From the NCBI GenBank assembly GCA_009767595.1, contig VSDK01018756.1, positions 89,586 through 153,585 of the forward strand: 64,000 nucleotides of DNA, in the 5' to 3' direction. This DNA comes from Symbiodinium kawagutii (lineage: Eukaryota > Sar > Dinophyceae > Suessiales > Symbiodiniaceae). Below the pieces are notes generated by a model. It searched no databases and was not told the DNA's origin. It saw only the letters and a list, made by a program, of their open reading frames with translations. Both the position numbers and the translations under genes were made by a program. This document shows, piece by piece, positions 23,966 through 36,324 of this stretch (positions within the stretch are counted from its first letter, which is position 1; every line of letters starts with the position of its first letter).

Positions 23966-24662
23966 CTTTGCCATGATAAGGTGGGGGGAAAGGTGCCACC
24001 CGCTTCTTTCTTTCTGCTTATACTACCACCTGCCTTCACTCAGCCAGTCGGAGAGCGTATCCACCAAGTTGGAGCTGCAAATCTTCTGGAAGACCTGCAC
24101 CGCACCCTGTACCGCTTCAACAGGGTACAATAAATGGCGCGGCCCAAAATTTGATGCTTCCCTACAGGCCCTGTATGAATGATCTGGAAATGTCTGGAAT
24201 GATCCGGTCACTGCATGAACAGCCTGAGATTCAATTCTCAGGGACTCCTCTGCATTCAGTGCCACTTCAGTCACTCCAGCCCAGCCTTTTTGACCTCGGT
24301 TTTGATGAAGTCCTGCATCGCCTTTTCCTCAGCACTTCCAACATCTTCCCGCGAAGTTGCCCCAGCAGACTGAGGCACCCACTGCCGCCAGGAGCCAGTT
24401 GCCCAGCAAAGCCCTGGCGGAGCTGGACGTGACCTACCAACCAAACCCTGGCCATGGCAGCCCACCCTCGTCTGCAGCTGCACGCAGGCCATGTCAAGTG
24501 AAGCTCTTCACCGGAGATCAAGGCCTGAGACGAACTCCAAGCGAGAGAACAGGAAGCGAACTCACCCATTTCTGAGCGAAGCCCTGGGCTCAAATCAATA
24601 AATCTGTTTTGTGTGGATTCTTTGGTAGTAAATGGTAGTAATAGCTGCGGGATGTTGCGAAT

Positions 24663-25790
24663 TTATGCAAATGTCATGTTTTCATCGAGATGCACGATAA
24701 TTTTCACAAGATCCCGCACATGCGTGAATTTCTTGCAGGGCGATGGAATAGTCATCAACATCTCAACAACTGCCTGGCATGCTCCATCTTTCTTGTCCTT
24801 CTTCGCAATCAAGCAATTGCAAAGTGACAGGAACTCGAAACCCTCTGCGGGGAGCCTGTTTGCACATAGGAAAGCAACGGATTTGAGCGCACCCACGAAG
24901 CAATTGGCCAAATTGATGGTGACCTGCGCTTGGAGAGTTTCGGCAGCCCTTGCAATGCCTGCAACAACTTTTCCTGCAACGCTGGCCCACAGAGCTTACC
25001 CAAGCTTTGCGCCACTACAGCTGTCGGATCGTGAGATGGCATAGCCACTTGGAAGAAGCTGCTTGCACCAAAAGAGGCCGCCCATGGCATGGACATGCCC
25101 AAACCATCGATCCATCGAAGGCCAAGCACATGTTCTCTTGCTTCACTTGGCCAGCTGCCGTGATTGTCGGCAAATGTTCAATTTCTGAGGCAGTTTGCAA
25201 GCTTCCCAGATCACAATTGCATCACGCGTTTCTCTCAGCTACTAGGTACAGCCACACCAGGCACGCTCTCTAGCATCAGAGAACGTTGTCCGCTCACTGC
25301 AGCAGCAACAGACAAGCCAAAAATGGCTAAAGTAGCCGTTCAGGGCTTGGCTCACTGCATCATGGCGCCAACCAACTGCATCTTCGAAATTGTCACCATC
25401 ACCTGACAAAAATGCCTTCAGGGCATAGCTCCAATGCAGATATACTCCAAGCACTGATCGTCAAGCTGCAAATCCTGTCCACGACACGACCTCGTTTGGG
25501 CATGATTCCTGGAAAGGACATGGTTCAAACACAAAGATTGGCAGGTCCGGAAACTCATATCCATCGGGATACCAAGAAATGCAGAGACACCTCGCGGAAA
25601 GCAATCACATGAACTACGTGGTCACCTGCAAAATTTGAACAGGATTTGGAAACTTCGTGTTGTGGTAGATAGGTGCGCCACCAAAATCGGGCAGAACAAC
25701 TGCATCAAAACTGCTCTTTGTTGCGAAATAGCAATATCCAGTAATTATGCCACCACTTGGGACGCATTCCGCATGCTCTACAAACTTCAA
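24663..25790 (-). CDS. Coding-like exons of an unrecognised gene (unresolved)
   Basis: Two strong stretches. At 25626 to about 25790: FVEHAECVPSGGIITGYCYF, then KSSFDAVVLPDFGGAP, ending TTGCAG|gtgacc. At 24663-24990: ARAAETLQAQVTINLANC, then FVGALKSVAFLCANRLPAEG, ending VKIIVHLDENMTFA and TAA. Between them, 25000-25129 (IDGLGMSMPWAASFG, SHDPTAVVAQSLG) and 25300-25454 (HWSYALKAFLSGDGDNFED) also look coding, but frame and joins are unclear. Around 24915-24990 two frames of the same strand both read well. The helical C-terminal part could be HEAT/ARM-like, but I do not recognise a family. Confidence 0.35.
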
Positions 25791-25899
25791 CGTAGCGAAT
25801 GCACGGCATCCAAAGCCTTGTTCGACCCACGTTTGCCACCCAGCGCACACTGCATACACAATTTTGCTTTAACCTCCCTTCCCATTTGCACCTGGCGAG

Positions 25900-27840
25900 C
25901 AGAGCGACGTTTTGCAAAGGTCACACTGCTTTGTCCGCTTCGAAGCCTGGCACATTCTGCCATTTGTTTCTCCTGGGCGACTTGAAATGTCGAAGATGTA
26001 CGAAGTGCAGGCGCAAAACTGCAGAACATCTGGCTGCAGGTGCTGCATCCTTCATATTCACAGGTGCAAAGGGATGCGTGGTCCAACCGCTTTGACGTTT
26101 GGTGCACCGGCCACAACTGCAGGTTGCAACATCCACCCATCATCTTTGACCCGGACAAACGCACCCAGGTGAGCCAGAAATGCAGTAAAACATGTGTAGA
26201 TATGGGACATTGCCATGCATGAACAATATCTTTGTTGCATTTTTCTGAAGCAAAGTGTGCAAGGTGCATGCGTTTGAGGGGGGAAACTTCTTCCTATGCG
26301 ACCTTGATGAGATGGCTGCGTATGTGGTGCTTCACCTTCAAAGGTCCAAATCTGTTGTTTCCTCAGGAATGTGGCTTCTTGCCCAGACGTACGTTGAGAG
26401 TGAATCAAGCTTTTGGGTTTGGATCGTTTGAGGGGGCAAGACCTTTCCTGGATTCTGAACTTCGACAGCTGGCCGACTTTGTGTTATCCCTTGCCATGGA
26501 CAACGTGCCAAGGATTGGGATGTAGGTGTGTCCTGCCAGGACTTTCGAAAGAAGTCAGGTGGCCATTATCCAGCAGAACAAAAGCAAGGTGCATGCACCT
26601 GGTTTTACCAGGGGGTCAAAGCGAAGTTCACACATTCATGATCAAAGTCAGAATGGGGAAATTCTTTTGCTCAGTCACCCTCATACTTTATTGACGATGA
26701 AGCTGCAAGATGCTCTAATTGTATGGCACAATCATTCATGAAAAGTCTAATACTTCAGCAAAAGCAAACAAAAACAGAAACTGATACAGTAGAAACTCCA
26801 TATTTACCTCTCAACAAATCCTGCTGTGACAACAAATGGTCAATATTTAGAATCCGGGTGCTCAGTGGAAATGATGCCTCCATCCTGTAGCATCCTGGGA
26901 CCACTGGAAACAACTATATCACTGCAACAAATGAATTGACTGGATATCACCTATAATTAACAATTGACGACTCTTGTTACACTACTGGAACTATGATGTC
27001 ACTATATACTATATAACATACTATAATTAACTATAAACTCTGATTAGCAACTGTTTAAATTAATTGACTGTATAATACATATTATATACTAGACTACGAT
27101 TAACAACTGAAACACCTGCTGAAGAGACTCCCTGGTTTTGCGTCAGGCTGGGCCGCTGGGGCCCCAGACGAAGTTGCGAGCCCAGTCCCATTGCTGGGAT
27201 GCGAGACGAACACCTCTCAATCGAACACCCAAGGGAATTACAAACAAATGACTGAGAGAATAACTCTAGGAGTATCAAAATTGAATGAACCCACTGAAAT
27301 TGACTGAATGCAAAGCTCTAGATCACTGGAGGATAATCTGCAAAAGAATGCAAAAGAGATCTCCTAAGGCAAAAACCCCTCAAACACGGGGAATGACAGG
27401 GCAAAGTTATGTGCATAGCAATTCTCATAGTTCGGAGCAAAGGCTTGGAGCTTCATTGGGGTTGAAATGTTTGCAAGTGAACCATTCCAAGAAATGGTTA
27501 ATGGGGAAATCATCTACCCTTATCATTGGTGATAAAACAAGGCTTGCCTGCGGATTTTCCCATCAGCCAGTGAACCATTGGCAGTACTTCTGACACCACT
27601 TGCACTTCACCAGACCTGGCATCTCCGTAGGCTCTGTGCCAAAGCCATCTACCTCCGAGCGCAAAAGTGAACCATGTCATCTCGTGAATGATTGTATACA
27701 TTGGATCATGCACATTGGAATGGTGTAACCAATGGGTATACATGATCTTTTTGGATATACCTGATGGATTCTAATGGTGTGTAACCAGTGATCATGTAAT
27801 CAATTGGATATTCGGAGCTAGTGGATCAAGTGGATCATTT
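25900..27840. other. No supportable gene
   Basis: AT-rich sequence at 26930-27110 repeats CTATAATTAACAAT-like words. Around 27700-27840 TGGATCA/TGATCATG words recur. No exon with convincing signals was seen. Confidence 0.3.
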
Positions 27841-27847
27841 AGTGTAC

Positions 27848-28311
27848 AACTCGGCCCTTCAAAGACAGATCCAATTGGCAGTGCGGGGCGCGAGGCAACC
27901 GATGCGCACATGGCTCCTGGAAAGGCCTGGAGACCCCGTCCTGCCTGGTCTCCGATCCGTGCGGCCACATCATCAACGATGGTGCTGAGACCTTGACAGA
28001 TCTGCATCAATTCGTGACTTCGGTGGAGTCAGTGGTGAGCGACTCCAAAGACTTGGCATATCATCGCTAAGGAGGTATGCTAGGGTTCAATTTTAGTTGC
28101 CAACCAATTAAGTCGGCAAGGGTCTTTGTATAGACTGCTGTTGGAGGTAAAGTGAGGCAGTGAAATGACGTGCTGGTCGCACGATGCGCTGGCTGATACT
28201 TGGCTTCAGACCATGCGAAAGATGGGCGTGGGCTGCTGAAAAGCGACGTGGCTTCGCCTGAAAGTGAACCATCTGCTGCTGGCGGCTAGCGAAACAGAGC
28301 GCAAGTCGCAT
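27848..28311 (-). CDS. 5' part of an unrecognised gene, possible N-terminal targeting peptide
   Basis: Exon 1 (28183-28311) begins with an ATG directly after a C/T-rich acceptor-like sequence (ccgcttctcag|ATGCGA) and encodes 43 residues, starting MRLALCFASRQQQMVHFQAK and rich in Arg, Gln and His with almost no acidic residues, as in organelle targeting peptides. Donor ATC|gtgcga. Exon 2 (27848-28001) begins after aattgatgcag|ATC in phase 0 with LSTIVDDVAARIGDQAG, then ASRPALPIGSVFEGP. The two join in frame. The 3' part was not found. No family is recognised, and the targeting idea is composition-based only. Confidence 0.4.
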
Positions 28312-28986
28312 CTGAGAAGCGGATTGTCAACAGGTCAGCCATGGCAATTGGATTCGAAGCTCAAACCAGTATGAGAATTCGAGTTGACCGATGCCTGACA
28401 GCCATCTACAGATTAAGAGATAGTCAAGGAGATGTCAATCAGAGGATTAGTAGCTCACACCTTGCTTCATTGAGGGCCATACAAACAATAGACAAGCCAC
28501 ATCAACCGTCATCAACCCTCCAATCCATCACAAATTTCAGCTGTAAATCTTGCCTGAGCAGGTCCCAGGAGTGCGCCTTAAGCGGACGATTCTCAAGGAT
28601 TCTCAGCTGTCAGCTTTGCAGAGATCCTGACTTGCCACTTCGGCTGCCATCCTTTCGGCCTCACCGAGATTTTTGTTCAGTCTGGGCAGGTGCCCCGTGA
28701 TCCACTGCAATTTGCAAGTTGAAGTAAATAAATGTAAATGAATGTAAATGAATGTAAATGAGCACGACCACAACATGATACATGAAGCCTGGAGCGATAT
28801 TTTGACACTTCATTCAGCGTGATTGGATGATATTGGAAGGTTCAAATTTCAAGAAGCGTTGTACAGCAGGGATTTGCCTGGGCCGGAGGTTTTGGGATCT
28901 CTGCACCATCCGTGCTCCTGAGTGCTGCAATCATGATGATCTTGCACAGCTGCTACCATAGTTCTCAGAAGCACCACTAAGAGGGA

Positions 28987-29487
28987 CTAACTTGGCGAGA
29001 GGGGCAGCAGGGCGGATGGCAATGGTGGGGTGTCCAAAGCCATTTCTACCAGTCGTTCTCCAATTTGGACCAGGTGCCCAGAGGCACCAGCGGCATCAGA
29101 GGCCACCGTCTCTGGCCGGATTGCGTGACACTTCAAGGCAGCGGACCTCACCATCTGAGGCAAGTGTGACAACTCCATCAGCAACCCGCTGTTTAGAGAT
29201 TATACTTTGATTAACGTGCTTTAAAGAGTTGCTGAACAGAAATTTTAATGTGTTTAACTTCAACTGACTTCATGCTTTTTGAAAGGCTGGAAGTGGCTGG
29301 AACATACCAAGGACAAAGTCTCAAACCTCATCGTCCATATTGCTTGCTGGATGAGACTTACCCTTGGGCACCGACAGAGGATCCAAGTCTCCAGCAGCTT
29401 TGCGATTCAAAGCTCGGTCCACTTCCTGGTTCAACCAGAATGTATCCCATTGCGTGCTTATCATGCCTGTTCTGGTATGTAACCGCC
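28987..29487 (-). CDS. Unrecognised gene fragment with a consensus GTAAGT donor
   Basis: Exon 29362-29487 (41 codons, phase 1 to 1): acceptor catgtag|GGCGG and consensus donor AAGG|gtaagt. Peptide RLHTRTGMISTQWDTFWLNQ, then EVDRALNRKAAGDLDPLSVP. Downstream, 28987-29202 is coding-like in two frames: one starts after tctctaaacag with RVADGVVTLASDGEVRCLEV (beta-propeller flavour), the other gives SGHLVQIGERLVEMALD and stops at TAG 28987. An acceptor cttgcctcag|ATGGTG would join the first frame in phase 1. The 3' structure is unresolved and the function unknown. Confidence 0.4.
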
Positions 29488-29568
29488 CTACATGTCCGGC
29501 TATTGGCTTTTTGTAAATCTCAAAACTATGTGCAGTAACAAGCAGGTTGAGAAATTCTGAAGCTAGCA

Positions 29569-29652
29569 TCATAGTAAATCTGTGAGCTCTTCTCGTAACT
29601 CTTCGGTGATGCAAACCGTCTTCACTGATGCTCTGCGTGCGCTGGAATGTCC

Positions 29653-29705
<53 letters not shown>

Positions 29706-29766
29706 TGTCTGTCTGTCTGAACCTATCCAATATTGGCAAATATCTGCTTGCCATTATTGTCAGCAT
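29569..29766 (-). CDS. Coding-like exon with a poly-aspartate tract
   Basis: On the minus strand the (ATC)n array at 29657-29704 reads as a run of about 17 Asp, followed in frame by EGHSSARRASVKTVCITEEL and REELTDLL, then TGA. The sequence after the tract has natural composition, including a basophilic kinase-like site RRASV, so the repeat may really be translated as an acidic tract. The exon start and upstream partners are unknown, and an N gap lies just upstream. Confidence 0.3.
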
Positions 29767-29864
29767 TGTGGTCTTGTAGCTCGTAGCGTGCCAACATATG
29801 TTTTGTCAATATCTGACCAGTGCATAGTCGGCACCTCGCGCATCATGTGTCCGGTGGAAGAGCG

Positions 29865-29985
29865 NNNNNNNNNNNNNNNNNNNNNNNNNNNNNNNNNNNN
29901 NNNNNNNNNNNNNNNNNNNNNNNNNNNNNNNNNNNNNNNNNNNNNNNNNNNNNNNNNNNNNNNNNNNNNNNNNNNNNNNNNNNNN
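29865..29985. other. Assembly gap (121 N)
   Basis: A run of 121 undetermined bases. Confidence 1.
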
Positions 29986-32900
29986 TGTTTGGATGGGGGG
30001 GGGGAGCAAACCCCGCCAATAATATACTAGCGGCTGCTTTTGTTCGTGCAAAATCTCTTAACGCTACTTTGAAGGCTCGTTCAACTAGATAGCATCATTT
30101 TGGGGTATCTCGTTCAATTACATCCAATGTAGAGAAGTAATTGATATGGGTACTAACATAAACCGATCTCATTCGTTCAGGCGGACCCATCTTGTTCACA
30201 AACTCACTATGGATCACTCGGGAAAGAATAGTGCAAGCCCTTTACTTAGAATGAATTGCGCAGATAAGAGTCGTTGCTGATAGAATAATATGAGGTTGTT
30301 TCCATGAGAAAATTAGTACTCAATCTATGGACAGCACCGGACCATATCATAATAAAACAATGGAGAGATGTTGTACCAACCAAAGACACACATGTGACAC
30401 GTGAGAAAGAGGGGACCAGGCCCCCTTGGGAAAAAAACATCTCAATAACCATGTGATGGTCAGTTTCAAGATGTTTCAAGCAACATCTGATGCTTGCATC
30501 CTGGAAAAAGTACATCTTCAAGAGATCGAATGAGATCACCGGCACTCTTCCATGGATGGCACAACTCTCCCATGTCATTTTTGTCATGTCCAGCATCATT
30601 AGGACCAAGCCATGCGCTGGCCTCCCGCCGTGGTTTTAAGGCACGAAGGAGCCATGCCCCTGTGGAACACCGCTACCCGTTCAGCTCGCTTGAACATGGC
30701 GCCACATGAGATCGACGCTTCTGCAAATTTACGCACTCAAAAAGAAAGGGACACAAGTGGACCATAACCCCAACCTTGGACCAAAAGGAACTGGATGAAA
30801 CTGTTTGCACGAGAAGGTCTTCTGAGCTTCCAATCAGCTTGTGCACAAACCTCCGAGTTTTGCTTATGCCAAGGCTTTCTAAAACATAGCGTTACTTGGA
30901 GTCCCAGCCTGGCCTTGTCAATCCAGGGGAAAAAGACGCTGGCGAAGTCAGCCAGGGTCTTCCCCGCAGCAGCATCCACTGCCTTGCTGCTTGAGGTCAG
31001 CTAAGCTCGGCCAGAACATGTCTGCTGTAATGGTAGTATTGAGAAACCACCTCTCCTGTACCTTACCTTCAATAGCTGATGATTCACGGATCCATACGAT
31101 GGATCTACATATGGATCTATATGGATCTATGTACGTGGAAGTAGAGCTGAGATCGACAGACTCTCTCTGCGGTGTGCAATAGTATATGGATCTACGTATA
31201 GATCTATGTGGATCTGACACTACGATTAAGACTGTACATCCAAAACACGGAGCTGAGGATCGTTGCCTTCTCAGTCTGCAACTCTTCAGACTCAGGGCCT
31301 TCAGCAGGGCGTGGAGCAGGCTGCAATGCTGCAAAAGTCACGACTGCTCACCAAATCATCAGCTGAAACAGCTGCACTTCTTCCATCTTGTTCGTAGGGT
31401 CAACTTGTTGGTGTTTGGTCAGTGGAAAACAGCTCAGAATACTCGGCCAAACCATTTTCAGGTGCCATAAGCCCTGCCAATTTCAGCAGGATAAAGTCTC
31501 TCAAAGGCAGCGCAAATCGACATGCTCATTTTCAGAGCGCCGTCGATCGCATCACGTTTACTCCTCCCAAACACATACACATCGCACCTGCCGAGGGAGT
31601 GGGGCGGGCACCCAAGCTGGGACCACTGGTCATCCCCAGCCTCACAGGAGACACGATCCTCTCCGTCTTCAGGGCTGGAAGGATCCTTGAAGGCAGAGTG
31701 CAACGTAAAGTTGGACCTCGAGCCTCCGCGCAACAACAACGGTACCAAGATGGGGCACTACGATGAGGTTTGGGCACGTGGCGTGATGGCAACACAGCTC
31801 CTAAAACGGTCCATCGAAAGCTGTGCTCACTCCTGACGGGTTGGTACTCTTGAGCCTTGAACAAAATATTCAAACAAATAACGCAAAAGTACTTTAGAGT
31901 AATACCAAAGTACACAAACAAAACGTCCAGAATACAAGGACAAAAGCTCTAGAAACTCATACAGGCGAAGACATGAATGGAATAGCAAACCATGAACTAC
32001 GTCGGAGTATTGCATTCTATTATTCTATTGTTTTTCATTGCTGTTCACTGTGATTGGGTTGGGAGATGAGAATAGTTGATGTACATTGAAGGAGAGTTGG
32101 GTTGGAGCAGGCCGGAAGCTAAATCTGCTTAGAAATGTTGATTGGGATCACTTGGGTATAGTTTAAAGCAGCCGACCGGGCTTATCTAGTGATCTTGGCA
32201 ATTCCTCGATCATGCTGGCGCATCTTTCATGCTTTGACCCTTCCGTGGTTAAGCCAACTGGTCGCTGGTCTCAAACCGTAACGCAGCCGATGAACCAGCT
32301 GGGTTTTCTTTATTTGATACAGTAGATCTTCCCACCATGAAATTCTACTCACAGATGAAGGGTTCTACCTCTTTACAATGATCAAGCGTTGCCTCTGGTT
32401 GGCTATGATCAACCTACATCAACCACCTAGAGGACAAAAAATGAACAAACAATAACAAATCGGTTCACATATCTTAACATGATCAACCATGATCAACCAC
32501 AACCCTGCCCACCCATGATCAACCATGATCAACCACGATTAGCCCATGATCAACCATGATCAACCATGATCAACCCTTATCCAAGCATCACAACCATGAT
32601 CAACCAATCTCAACCCTCAGCATGACCTATGAAATCCTGTGAATTCTGACACGCTGTTCCTCTGGTAACCAGCTACGGCGACCACCTCCATGGAGCCATC
32701 CATCTGAATCCCATTGCTTCAGAAGAATGACCTGCCAAGAATGACCCCAAAGTGGATTGGAAGGATTCCAATGGAAAACCATTTGAAAAAAAACATAGAG
32801 GAAAAAAACATCAAAAAACATTGGAAAACAAAAACCGCAAAAAGAAAAAAAACACGGAAAAAAATGGAAAACCCTCAGAACAGCCAGTTGAACAACCCAG

Positions 32901-33300
32901 GAAACATCTAAACTGGCTTTTGGTGAAGTGTTGGTTCTCACATGCTGTCAAGAATAACGGATCCGGGGGTGCTCGCACTCCCAGACTGATGAAACAAGAA
33001 AGTTTGTTGAGGTTGGAACTCCCCATGAAACCCCATAACCATGACCATGGTTTGGACTCCTGGAAACAGCATTTCACAAACCAAATGGCAGTTTCAAAGG
33101 GCATTCTTACAGGTCCTATCTTTGTAGAGCGACGACGAGAACTTAAATTCACCCACTAAGTTCTGAGTAGCAACATTGTCTTTACAAGAACTCCAAGGAA
33201 AGCACCCGCATCCCAAATGGCATTTCGTGAGAACAAACCACTTACATCCACTTACTGTAAATAATGCAACCCCGTGCCCATGTCAGGAACTCTCCAAGCA
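29986..33300. other. Spacer with one ambiguous coding-like stretch
   Basis: Mostly no gene. At 31422-31766 a plus-strand ATG frame of 114 codons reads naturally (ITFTPPKHIHIAPAEG, then LGPLVIPSLTGDTILSVF) with attttcag|GTGCC upstream, but minus-strand frames over the same bases also look coding, so I do not call a gene. An array of TGATCAACC is listed separately. Confidence 0.3.
32478..32613. repeat. ATGATCAACC tandem array
   Basis: About ten copies of the decamer CATGATCAAC/CATGATCAACCA, some separated by short unrelated inserts. Confidence 0.85.
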
Positions 33301-33307
33301 AAGGCAA

Positions 33308-33314
33308 CATCATC

Positions 33315-33364
<50 letters not shown>

Positions 33365-33366
33365 CT
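33308..33366. repeat. (CAA)n microsatellite
   Basis: Nearly perfect CAA repeat of about 18 units. The poly-Gln translation is repeat-derived. Confidence 0.9.
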
Positions 33367-33563
33367 GCAACTGGCAAGACCACTTTGTAACAACCCCCCG
33401 ATGACGTCATTTCGTAAGGGGTGTCCTAAGAAGGATGTTTATGGCTATTGTCATTCGTGAAGCCAACCTTACATCCTTGGAATCAAGGGATGAAAGTTCG
33501 ACTCAACCGCGCCAGTTGCAAAATGCTGGAGCCTCATCTCTCGTGATCTGCGGATAGTAGTAC

Positions 33564-33787
33564 CTGCAGGTACCAAGACAACGCTCCGCAAACAACAGCA
33601 CTGGAGAAATCGAGGACCCCACCATCGATGGCTCGGCGAGCTCGCTGCGAAATAGTTCTCACCGATGCGGTCTGCATAGTGGATCCTGAGAAGGCGAAAG
33701 AAATACTAAGACCAAGCACAAGGCACTGGGCGGTGGATGATACATGGTGTCGAAGTGTGCTGTTTGCTTAGCGATCACTAAACTCAT
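33564..33787 (-). CDS. 5' end of a small unrecognised gene
   Basis: Exon 1 (33727-33787) starts with ATG and gives MSLVIAKQTAHFDTMYHPPP plus one base. Exon 2 (33564-33685) follows in phase 1 after tttctttcgccttctcag|GATCC and gives MQTASVRTISQRARRAIDGG, then VLDFSSAVVCGALSWYLQ, ending CAG|gtacta. The intron is only 41 bases but looks authentic (T-rich, gtgcct to ttctcag). If the last donor is not used, the frame reaches TGA at 33534. The function is not recognised. Confidence 0.4.
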
Positions 33788-34347
33788 TAGGTTTCGGGAC
33801 AATCCTCCCTTTCTTTGGTGTGATTGAAAAACTTGATGCAAGCTAGCGTCTCAAAGACGCAAAGATCTTTCTGAGAGGCTGTACGCGCATCCATCAGAGC
33901 AAAAGGATATACTTCTACGTGCCTGAGAGAAGCATTGTCCAATGTTGAGGAAGGACTGACAAATGTTTACATAACTTGGCACGCAGTACAGTTTATAGGG
34001 CCATAATGTGCCATGTCTGACTAAAACCAAGCAGCTTGTCCCGAATGTTTCTCCAAGCATTGATGATTGCCCAACCTCGGTTGCCACCGGGGCTTGCTCA
34101 ACATGAAAGACCAGCGGAGTCGTCAAAAATCTGAGCCAAGAAGCGCCCTTTTTTCCCAACCTGAAACAGCAAAGTTACCGCAGTGTACCAGACGCACAGC
34201 AAAACAGCTGTGCAATGACAGTGGCTGGATTGCACATGAATATAAAGGAACAAAAATAGGTACTTCGCAATTCGTATCTTGCTGCCATGGCACTTCGTAG
34301 ACATCCTGCGAACCCATTGCTGCAAAATACTGCAGAGCATGTAAAAC

Positions 34348-34716
34348 TCAAACAAACTTATCCCTTCCCCACATGCAAGGCCCGGATGGCCCCCCTAAAA
34401 TGTAGTGATTCCCTACCAAACCTAGGGTTTCTGCGGGGTCTGACATAGGGAATGGCACGCGCAGCCAAGACACTGGAGGAATGGTCGGTTTCATGCCCTC
34501 CCTCTTGATGCTGTCGTTCACTTTTGGAGGTTGCGACAACTGCTCGTAGCGCAAAGGACCACCTGCAGAGCAAACCAAGCAGCATAAATCGTTTCATCCT
34601 TGCCTTCAAAACCAGCGGACCAATCAAAGCAGCAAAGGCAAAATGGCGAGTCGAAAGCATTCGACCCTGAAGACTGGACGAGCCACCCGTGACAGTGTAG
34701 TCGTTGTGCACCAAAC
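34348..34716 (-). CDS. Two-exon fragment of an unrecognised gene
   Basis: Exon 34666-34716 (acceptor agttggcag|GTTTGG, donor CAGG|gtcgaa) gives LVHNDYTVTGGSSSLQ. It joins in phase 1 to 34348-34562, whose acceptor is cttggtttgctctgcag|GTGGTCC. That exon gives GPLRYEQLSQPPKVNDSIKR, then PPVSWLRVPFPMSDPAET and GNHYILGG, ending TGA. The 103-base intron is T-rich. The junction forms SSSLQGGPLRYEQ without a break. Alternatively the last exon ends at GGTTTG|gtaggg. No family is recognised. More 5' exons are expected. Confidence 0.45.
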
Positions 34717-36324
34717 CTGCCAACTTTGGCAATGCCGATTCGCTTTGTTTTCCGTTGATGTTCACAAGAGAAGTCTAAGCAGAGCCACTCCATCGACCGG
34801 AGACCATCAGGAGACCATCAGGAGATTATGAGGAGACCTTTCCGTAGAGTTCTCACTATGACAACTTTCGCACGCTTTGGCGCCTCCAGGAGCTTGAACT
34901 TTGGCCCCGCCCTGACGAGTTGCTGGGGATGCAAAACTCGCGTGCACGGCCAAAATGTCTCGAGATTCAGCGCATGTTGGCACCGTGCCATGGGGTGCAA
35001 TGCCTACTTAGCCTCCAGAAATCCACAAGCTTCAATGAGGTTCAGTGATGGGTTTCTTGTAGCATCAATGCCTTTCGGAAAATGCTGTCAGAAGTGCCAT
35101 CCCCAGAGAGTGAGCCCTAGAAGATCATTCAGAAACCAGGCCCTGTCCAGCTCTGCTGCACCACCGGGACCTTGATCTCCTTCTCACTGGATTTACCAGT
35201 TGCTGATCTGATGTTGTGATCGAAGGGGATGACATACTTCGCACCTCCACAACAAGGCGTCCAATGAGTCAAGGATCTCTACCAACTTCATCCATGTTCA
35301 ACGGAAGGCATGCAATATCACGCAATAATTTCAGAAGACCCGCATTGCACTGAGCGCTGGCTTTCATGGATCCAGCTGCGATATCAGAACTGCACCATTG
35401 TACTTTCAAGAGTGTAGACCAGAGGAGAGCAGGAGAAGCACCAAAAGCAGAGTGTAGATAGGCAAAGAGAGAGAGAGAGAGATCGCCATATTTCCCTACG
35501 GTTTAGTATTTGTTGTAGAACCTCAGGAATTGGAAAACCAAAACAAAATTCAAAAACCACTGACCACTCGGCCTGTCGCTTTTTTCAAAAGCTCCACAAT
35601 CTCTGCGTGGTAGCGCTTCAGGATATTATCCTGCATGCAGAGGCAGTATATATTATAGAATAGACACATCTACTATGTACATCTAAATGTCCATCTATAC
35701 ATGCGCACACGTGCCTTCCGTCTGTCTATCAATCGTTGGTGCATCTGGTTCAATGTCTTTGCGAGATGTTTTGGTATCAACTCAGGTCCAACATGGCTCA
35801 CTATGGTTCAACATGTTTCAACTGGGCCGTTTCGCATCCTCTTTCGAAACGGCCATGCGAAAACACCAGGCCCACCAGGCCCACCCTGCGGTCCGGTCCT
35901 CATTGAAAAAGTCCTCGTAGCTCATGGATGTTGGGAACCTATGCAGTTCAAAACCTTGAACATCCAATTGAAAGGGCTCCTGTCGCTGGGTCGGCAATTT
36001 CGCAGTGACAGCGCAATGTCGGATATCTATTTACATAGAAATGTTATGTGGATCACTATGAGGGGTGCTTCAACATGTTCTCCCAGCCCAGTTGTTTATC
36101 TGTTTTTGAGCACTGAGGTACTGCAATGGAGGATCTTGTGCTAGGTCAACCTGGTGCGGAGAAGCTGCAAAAGAAGCTGCAAAACCACTAGCTATATGCA
36201 CTGCTTTTAGGTTTAGGGTTTTAGGGTTCAGGGTTTGGGTTTGTCAACTTAGAAGCTCAAAAACAACAAAAGCCCTGCGAAGGAATTGAGCATGGGAAAA
36301 GGCTCCCTTTTGGGTGCAAAAACG

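Noticed and set aside
24915..24990. Possible ultra-short introns of 25-30 bases (also near 19.55, 44.37 and 47.4 kb)
   Set aside because: Frame changes in several exons could be repaired by introns of 25-30 bases, but in most places a normal donor further upstream also restores frame (for example GTT|gtagct at 44424), so there is no need to claim such tiny introns.
36205..36245. TTTAGGGTTTTAGGGTTCAGGG, telomere-like
   Set aside because: Only two to four imperfect units in the middle of ordinary sequence; could be a short interstitial tract, but too short to call.
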